Assembly (NCBI GenBank): GCA_031264015.1
Contig: JAISET010000274.1
Location: 1 to 34,909 of the forward strand
DNA: 34,909 nt
From: Deltaproteobacteria bacterium
Lineage (GTDB): Bacteria; Desulfobacterota; Desulfarculia; Adiutricales; Adiutricaceae
Reading direction: 5' to 3'
Shown: piece after piece, positions 30,616 through 34,909 of the stretch
How the letters are laid out: the number at the start of each line of letters is the position of its first letter
Numbering within the stretch: the stretch's first letter is position 1
Translations under genes and position numbers: made by a program
The notes under the pieces: generated by a model
What the model saw: only the letters and a program-made list of their open reading frames with translations
Database searches by the model: none
What the model was told of the DNA's origin: nothing

Positions 30616-30715
30616 GGGTGTCGGCCGCTCCCCCCCGGTTGTCTCGAGCAACCAAAATCCCCGGGCGGCCCCCTCGATTTGGGAACGATTTTCCGGGACC
30701 CGGAGGACATGGCAA

Positions 30716-31180
30716 ATGTCGATAGAGGCTACTAGGGCTTATTTTGGCGGCTTAGGGATGGCCGGCCGCATTTTGGAGTTCGAGGTCTCCAGCGCCACCG
30801 TGGAGCTGGCCGCCAAGGCCCTGGGCTGCGAGCCCGCCAGAATCGGCAAGACCCTCTCTTTCAACGTCAAGGGGGAGCCGGTTTTGATCGTCTTCGCCGG
30901 GGACGCCAGGGTCGACAACGTCAAATTCAAGAACCATTTCGGCGTCAAGGCCAAGATGCTCTCCCCCGACGAGGCCGTCGAGCTGATCGGCCACGCCGTC
31001 GGGGGCGTCTGCCCCTTCGGGGTGAAGGAGGGCGTCAAGGCGTACCTGGACGTCTCCCTGCAGCGCTTCGAGACGGTCTATCCCGCCTGCGGCAGCGGCA
31101 ACAGCGCCATCCACCTCTCCATCCCCGAGCTGGTCCGCTACTCCAACTCCCTCGGCTGGGTGGACGTGGCCAAGTACTGA
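30716..31180 (+). CDS. ybaK: YbaK/EbsC-family aminoacyl-tRNA deacylase
   Basis: A 154-residue protein with the single-domain YbaK fold, which hydrolyses mischarged tRNAs (Cys-tRNA-Pro in characterised YbaK). Family blocks are KTLSFNVKGEPVLIVFAGD with the conserved lysine K50, FGVKAKMLSPDEAVELIGHA, and GGVCPFGVKEGVKAYLDVSL. The start is ATG 30716, which has GGAGG 9 nt upstream; an in-frame extension to 30614 has no family similarity. Transcribed alone. The next gene is convergent. Confidence 0.9.
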   Translation: MSIEATRAYFGGLGMAGRILEFEVSSATVELAAKALGCEPARIGKTLSFNVKGEPVLIVFAGDARVDNVKFKNHFGVKAKMLSPDEAVELIGHAVGGVCPFGVKEGVKAYLDVSLQRFETVYPACGSGNSAIHLSIPELVRYSNSLGWVDVAKY

Positions 31181-31271
31181 ATGGCCGGTTTTTTTCGTTC
31201 CTGGACCTCTTTTTTCTCTCCGCTTGATTTGTCGGCTGTTCCGATCGCCACTGTTCCGACTGCAGCGGCGG

Positions 31272-31335
31272 TCCATAAATGTCTATAACTATCCAAATTT
31301 TCCGGTGGTTATAGAAAAATATTGATAATTATGGA
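31272..31335. repeat. Nested inverted repeat
   Basis: Outer arms TCCATAA (31272-31278) and TTATGGA (31329-31335) enclose inner arms CTATAAC (31283-31289) and GTTATAG (31308-31314). No T-tract follows directly. It could be a 3'-end structure or an operator-like site. Confidence 0.55.
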
Positions 31336-31361
31336 TACTTTTTAATCCTTCAAAGCTCACC

Positions 31362-31410
31362 TTTCGTCGTTCGTCGTTCGCAGTTCATCGTTTTCCGTTC
31401 GCCGTTCGCA
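31362..31410. repeat. Heptad tandem repeat GTTCGNC
   Basis: Seven head-to-tail 7-bp units: TTTCGTC, GTTCGTC, GTTCGCA, GTTCATC, GTTTTCC, GTTCGCC, GTTCGCA. Confidence 0.75.
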
Positions 31411-31639
31411 AATTACCTCCACGCCGACCCGTCCCAGCCGCGCCTGCTCCGCCAATTTCTCCCGTCCCGCTTATTCTACCCTTTTCCCATTTTTCCATTT
31501 TTCCCTTTTTCCTTTTTCTTCCCCCTTGTTTCAAAAGAATTTCCCGCTCGCACCTTTTTCTTTTGAAGGCGGCCCCGTGGACTCGTAGTCCCGCTGCCTT
31601 GGATTTCCGCGGAAGCCGCCCTTAAAATAGTCCGTTTTC

Positions 31640-33001
31640 TTATCCGGCGAAAAAGGAGATGATCAGGGCGGCCCCGAAGCCCGTCAGCCCCACGATGGTC
31701 TCCATCAAGGTCCAGGTCTTCAGGGTGGTCTTCTCGTCAATGCCGCACAAACTTTTCACCAGCCAGAAGCCCGAGTCGTTGACGTGGGACATGACCGTGG
31801 CCCCTCCGGCCACCGCCATGACCATGCAGGCCAGGTACAGCTGCGAGACCTCCGCCGCCGCGGGCATGGCCGCCACGATCCCGGCCGCCATGGTCATGGC
31901 CACCGTGGCCGAGCCGACGGCCACCCTGACGGCGGCGGCGATGAGAAAGGAGACCACCACCAGCGGGAACGGGGTGGCCGCCACCGCCTGGCCGATGATG
32001 CCGCCCAGGCCGGAGTCCTGGAGCATGTATCTGAGGACCCCGCCGCCGGCCGTGACCAAAAGAATCAGACCCGTCGGCTCCAGGGCCTTGGTCATGACCT
32101 TCTCGAGCTCGGCCCGGGTGTAGCCATGGCGCGCGCCCAGCAAAAACATGGCCACCAGGATGGCCAGAAGCAGGGCGACGAAGGGCGTCCCGATGAACTG
32201 AAAATAGGGACGCACCGGGGCCATGGCCTCGACCACCCCGGAGAGGGTGTTGAGTAATATGAGAAACAGGGGGACCAGGATGATGGCGAGAACGGTCCCG
32301 AAGCCCGGGAGCTTGCTCTCGTCGAACTCCGGCTGGTCGGCGTACTGGCCTGGGACGGGGATCTTAAATTTCTTGCCGCAGTATTTCCCGAACACGGGGC
32401 CGGCCACGACCATGGCCAGGGTGCCGCACAAAACACCCAGGGCGATGACCAGTCCCAAGTCGACGTTTAAAATGCCCGCGACCAAAACGGGCCCCGGGGT
32501 GGGCGGGATGAAGGCGTGGCCGACGGCCAGACCGGCCAGCAGGGGAATCACGTAGAAGAGGGTGGACTGGCCCGTCCGCTTGGCGATGGAGAAGGCCAGG
32601 GGGATGAGGATGATCAGTCCCGCGTCAAAGAAGACCGGGGTGGCGATGACCATGCCGGTCACCCCCATGGCCCAAGGCGCCCTTTTCTCCCCGAATCTTT
32701 TGACCAGGGTCAGGGCCACCCTCTCGGCCCCGCCGGAGATCTCCAAAACGGCCCCGAACATGGAGCCCAGGCCCACCAGGAGGGCGATGCTCTCGAGGGT
32801 CAGCCCCATGCCCTTCAAAACCGTCTTGGTGATCAGCTGCACGGGCATGCCCGCCGTCAGCCCGATTAAAAGCGCGGACAGAAGTATGGCTATGAACGGC
32901 TGGATCTTTCCTTTGATGATGAGAAACAGAAGCGCCGCCAATCCGACGGCCGCGGCTATGACCAGTCTGGTCGGGTCGGCCGCGAAGACTTCCTGGTTCA
33001 T
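31640..33001 (-). CDS. GntP-family gluconate/sugar-acid permease
   Basis: A 453-residue integral membrane transporter of the GntP family (proton symport of gluconate and related hydroxy acids). At least eleven hydrophobic segments span the length. The block GHAFIPPTPGPVLVAGIL is the family hallmark, and ISGGAERVALTLVKRFGEKRA is also typical. The length equals family norm. GAGG stands just before the ATG. It lies 216 bp downstream of, and in the same direction as, the IlvD/Edd dehydratase gene, so uptake and dehydration of a sugar acid probably form one pathway. Confidence 0.9.
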   Translation of the reverse strand: MNQEVFAADPTRLVIAAAVGLAALLFLIIKGKIQPFIAILLSALLIGLTAGMPVQLITKTVLKGMGLTLESIALLVGLGSMFGAVLEISGGAERVALTLVKRFGEKRAPWAMGVTGMVIATPVFFDAGLIILIPLAFSIAKRTGQSTLFYVIPLLAGLAVGHAFIPPTPGPVLVAGILNVDLGLVIALGVLCGTLAMVVAGPVFGKYCGKKFKIPVPGQYADQPEFDESKLPGFGTVLAIILVPLFLILLNTLSGVVEAMAPVRPYFQFIGTPFVALLLAILVAMFLLGARHGYTRAELEKVMTKALEPTGLILLVTAGGGVLRYMLQDSGLGGIIGQAVAATPFPLVVVSFLIAAAVRVAVGSATVAMTMAAGIVAAMPAAAEVSQLYLACMVMAVAGGATVMSHVNDSGFWLVKSLCGIDEKTTLKTWTLMETIVGLTGFGAALIISFFAG

Positions 33002-33090
33002 ACAACCTCACTTTCTATGCGAAGATAAATTGTTGTTTGTTTGGTTCGTGATTATATGCCCATAATTGTCGCCCGCCCGGAACGGCCCAA

Positions 33091-33212
33091 GCGGACCGTC
33101 CTGAATTGACTGCCCCAAGCGGACCGTCCGGAATTGACTGCCCCGAGCGGACCGTCCGGAACTGGCTGTCCCGGGTGGACCGTCCGGAACTGACTGGCCC
33201 GGGCGGACCGTC
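33091..33212. repeat. 28-bp tandem repeat array
   Basis: Units begin at 33091, 33119, 33147, 33175 and 33203, exactly 28 bp apart. Each has GCGGACCGTC (one GTGGACCGTC), then GGAATTGACTGCCCC-like sequence; the fifth unit is partial and runs into the 3' end of the dehydratase gene. CGGACCGTCCG inside each unit is almost palindromic. It lies between the dehydratase and permease genes. Confidence 0.85.
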
Positions 33213-33217
33213 TTCGG

Positions 33218-34909
33218 TCAGTCCATGTATCCGCCTTTCATGGGGGAGACGGCGTGCTGTGAATAGAACTTCAGGACCCCGGACTTGTACTTGGGCTCCC
33301 TGGGTTTCCAGGCGGCCCGGCGCCTGCCTAATATCACCTCGATCTGCGCGGGCGTCCTGGGGGCGCCCTCGGTCCCGGTGATCTCGAGCTTCCTGGCGGG
33401 GATGTCGACGGTGACGAGGTCCCCCTCCTCGACCAGGGCGATGGGCCCCCCGTCGGCGGCCTCCGGGGAGACGTGCCCGATGGCGGGCCCGGTGGAGGCG
33501 CCCGAGAAACGTCCGTCGGTGATCAGGGCCACGGTTTTGCCGAGCCTTTTGTCCGAGGAGATGGCCTCCGAGGTGTAGAACATCTCGGGCATGCCGGAGC
33601 CTTTGGGGCCCTCGTAGCGGATGAAGACGGCCTCCCCGGGGTTGATTTTGCCGGTCAGCACGGCCTCGATGGCCTCCTCCTCGCTGTCGAAGGGGCGGGC
33701 CCTCAGGACCGCCTTGAACATCTCTTTGGGGCAGGCCGTGTGCTTGATGACCGCCCCCTCCGGGGCCAGGTTGCCTCTTAAGATGGCTATGGCCCCGTTC
33801 TCGCCTATGGCCTGGTCGTAGGGCCTGATGACGTCCCGCCATTTGATGCCCGCCCCGGCGCACAACCCGTCCGTCCGCTCGTAGAAGCCGCCCTTTTTTA
33901 AATCCTCCAGGTTCTCGCCCACCGTTTTCCCGGTGACCGTCAGCTCGCCCAGATGCAGCTTGTCTTTGATCTGCTCCATGATCCTGGGGACGCCGCCGGC
34001 GTAATAAAAATACTGGGCGGGCCAGCGCCCGGCGGGCCGGATGTCCAATAAATAATGGGCCCCCCGGTGCAGGCGGTCGAAGACGTCGGCCTCGAGCCGC
34101 AGCCCGAACTCCCTGGCGATGGCGGGTATGTGCAGCAGACTGTTGGTGGAGCCCGAGATGGCCCCGTGGACCAGGACGGCGTTCTCGAAGGATTTCATGG
34201 TGACGATGTCCCGCGGTCTCAGACCTTTTTTGGCCAGCTCCATGACCAGGGCCCCGGCTTTTTTGGCCATCCTGGGCAGGTCCTCCCCCGCGGCCGGCAT
34301 CAGGGCCGAGCCGGGGATCATCAGCCCCAAAGCCTCGCCCATGATCTGCATGGTCGAGGCCGTGCCCATGAAGGAGCAGGCCCCGCAGGAGGGGCAGGCG
34401 TTTTGTTTGTACCAGGCCAGCTTCTCGTCCGAGATCTCGCCCCGGGCGTTCATGGCGGCGTAGACGCCCACCTGCTCGAGGGTTAACAGCCCCGGCCCCG
34501 CGTCCATGACCCCGCCGGCGACCAGCACCGAGGGCATGTTGACCCTGCCGACACCCATCAGGTGCGCGGGCACCCCCTTGTCGCAGCTGCAGACGAAGAC
34601 CCCGCCGTCGAAGGGGGTGGCCCCGGCGTGGATCTCGATCATGTTGGCGATGGTCTCCCGGCTGGCCAGGGAGTAGTTGATGCCGTCGTGGCCCTGGGCC
34701 ATGCCGTCGCAGATGTCGGTGGCGAAATAGCGGGCCGCCTTGCCCCCGGCCTCCGTCACCCCGGCGACCGCCAGGTTGGCCAGCTCAAAAAGATGGGCGC
34801 TCCCCGGGTGGCTGTCCCCGAAGGTGCTCTCGACCATTATCTGGGGCCTGGCCAGGTCCTCGACCGTCCAGCCCATGCCCAGGCGCAGGGGGTCCTGCTC
34901 CGGGGCGAT
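33218..34909 (-). CDS. IlvD/Edd-family sugar-acid dehydratase, 5' end outside window
   Basis: At least 552 residues of an iron-sulfur dehydratase. The family includes dihydroxyacid dehydratase (IlvD), phosphogluconate dehydratase (Edd) and pentonate/hexonate dehydratases. Cluster cysteines are visible in CDGMAQGHDG, VCSCDKG and ACPSCGACSFMGTASTM, the last being the family signature; ITDGRFSGASTGPAIGHVSPEA is the C-terminal signature. The neighbouring GntP permease favours a sugar-acid substrate (gluconate- or xylonate-like) over a branched-chain amino acid role. An internal ATG exists at 34876, but the frame stays open with family-like sequence to the window edge, so the true start is probably outside. 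Confidence 0.88.
   Translation of the reverse strand: MAPEQDPLRLGMGWTVEDLARPQIMVESTFGDSHPGSAHLFELANLAVAGVTEAGGKAARYFATDICDGMAQGHDGINYSLASRETIANMIEIHAGATPFDGGVFVCSCDKGVPAHLMGVGRVNMPSVLVAGGVMDAGPGLLTLEQVGVYAAMNARGEISDEKLAWYKQNACPSCGACSFMGTASTMQIMGEALGLMIPGSALMPAAGEDLPRMAKKAGALVMELAKKGLRPRDIVTMKSFENAVLVHGAISGSTNSLLHIPAIAREFGLRLEADVFDRLHRGAHYLLDIRPAGRWPAQYFYYAGGVPRIMEQIKDKLHLGELTVTGKTVGENLEDLKKGGFYERTDGLCAGAGIKWRDVIRPYDQAIGENGAIAILRGNLAPEGAVIKHTACPKEMFKAVLRARPFDSEEEAIEAVLTGKINPGEAVFIRYEGPKGSGMPEMFYTSEAISSDKRLGKTVALITDGRFSGASTGPAIGHVSPEAADGGPIALVEEGDLVTVDIPARKLEITGTEGAPRTPAQIEVILGRRRAAWKPREPKYKSGVLKFYSQHAVSPMKGGYMD

Larger units (their letters stand above)
31181..31639. other. Spacer between convergent genes, repeat-rich
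   Basis: 459 bp with no gene. From left to right: a T-rich stretch after the ybaK stop (31189-31195 T7), a nested inverted repeat (31272-31335), a heptad repeat (31362-31410), and a pyrimidine-rich tract (31480-31560). A hairpin GGCGGC/GCCGCC (31569-31620, long loop) stands before the permease stop. Confidence 0.5.

Noticed and set aside
33091-33230. CRISPR array at the 28-bp repeats
   Set aside because: Units are contiguous with no spacers between them.

Overview
The window looks like a chromosomal stretch of an anaerobic, GC-rich bacterium. Codons in the main operons are strongly G/C-ended, starts are often GTG or TTG, and spacers are AT-rich. Gene content (corrinoid methyltransferase proteins, a nitrogenase-like reductase, gluconate-type permease and sugar-acid dehydratase, QueG-like Fe-S protein) suits a strict anaerobe. 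I lean towards a Desulfobacterota-like lineage, but nothing here proves the taxon.

Layout. (1) 1-4998, accessory: the end of a HepT/MntA toxin-antitoxin pair, one copy of a 1.19 kb duplicated segment carrying a DUF3781 gene, an array of 30/20-bp repeats with phased A-tracts, an odd tmRNA gene (ssrA), and an AT-rich Fic gene. (2) 4999-10799: a large HTH regulator of unknown type, divergent from an MsrB-like gene and a metNIQ-like transporter followed by cysK. (3) 11034-19830: the centrepiece, a glutamine-synthetase-family enzyme, a UroD-type (MtaA/MtbA) methyltransferase, nitrogenase-like component 1 subunits (D and K), a corrinoid protein, a second UroD-type methyltransferase and a NifH-like iron protein. 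(4) 20119-23243, accessory debris: truncated traG, frameshifted hicA with intact hicB, and the second copy of the DUF3781 segment. (5) 23076-26760: a TauABC/SsuABC-like importer operon ending in a QueG-like double [4Fe-4S] protein. (6) 26761-31180: a regulatory-looking spacer, a frameshifted second Fic gene, a stray msrB fragment, a secreted protein and a YbaK-family deacylase. (7) 31181-34909: spacer with heptad repeats, a GntP-family permease, a 28-bp tandem array and an IlvD/Edd dehydratase running off the window.

How it may work together. The regulator promoter, the transporter/cysK promoter, the region before nitrogenase-like DK and the corrinoid/iron-protein promoter all carry the same tandem half-sites, WTTGRC repeated at 11 bp. 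Two of these transcription units also share a leader hairpin with paired changes in its inner helix. This suggests one regulon. My inference is import of a small, possibly methylated or sulfur-containing compound, reductive cleavage by the nitrogenase-like enzyme, and methyl handling by the two UroD-type transferases and the corrinoid protein, with CysK recovering sulfur. The substrate is not visible in the sequence. Methylthio-alkane reductase (MarHDK) is the nearest characterised functional idea, but that system is not known to me to include corrinoid methyltransferases.

The accessory parts show many lesions (hicA, the second fic, traG, the ssrA tag). The core operons are intact, which argues for real decay of mobile DNA, although single-base assembly errors cannot be excluded.
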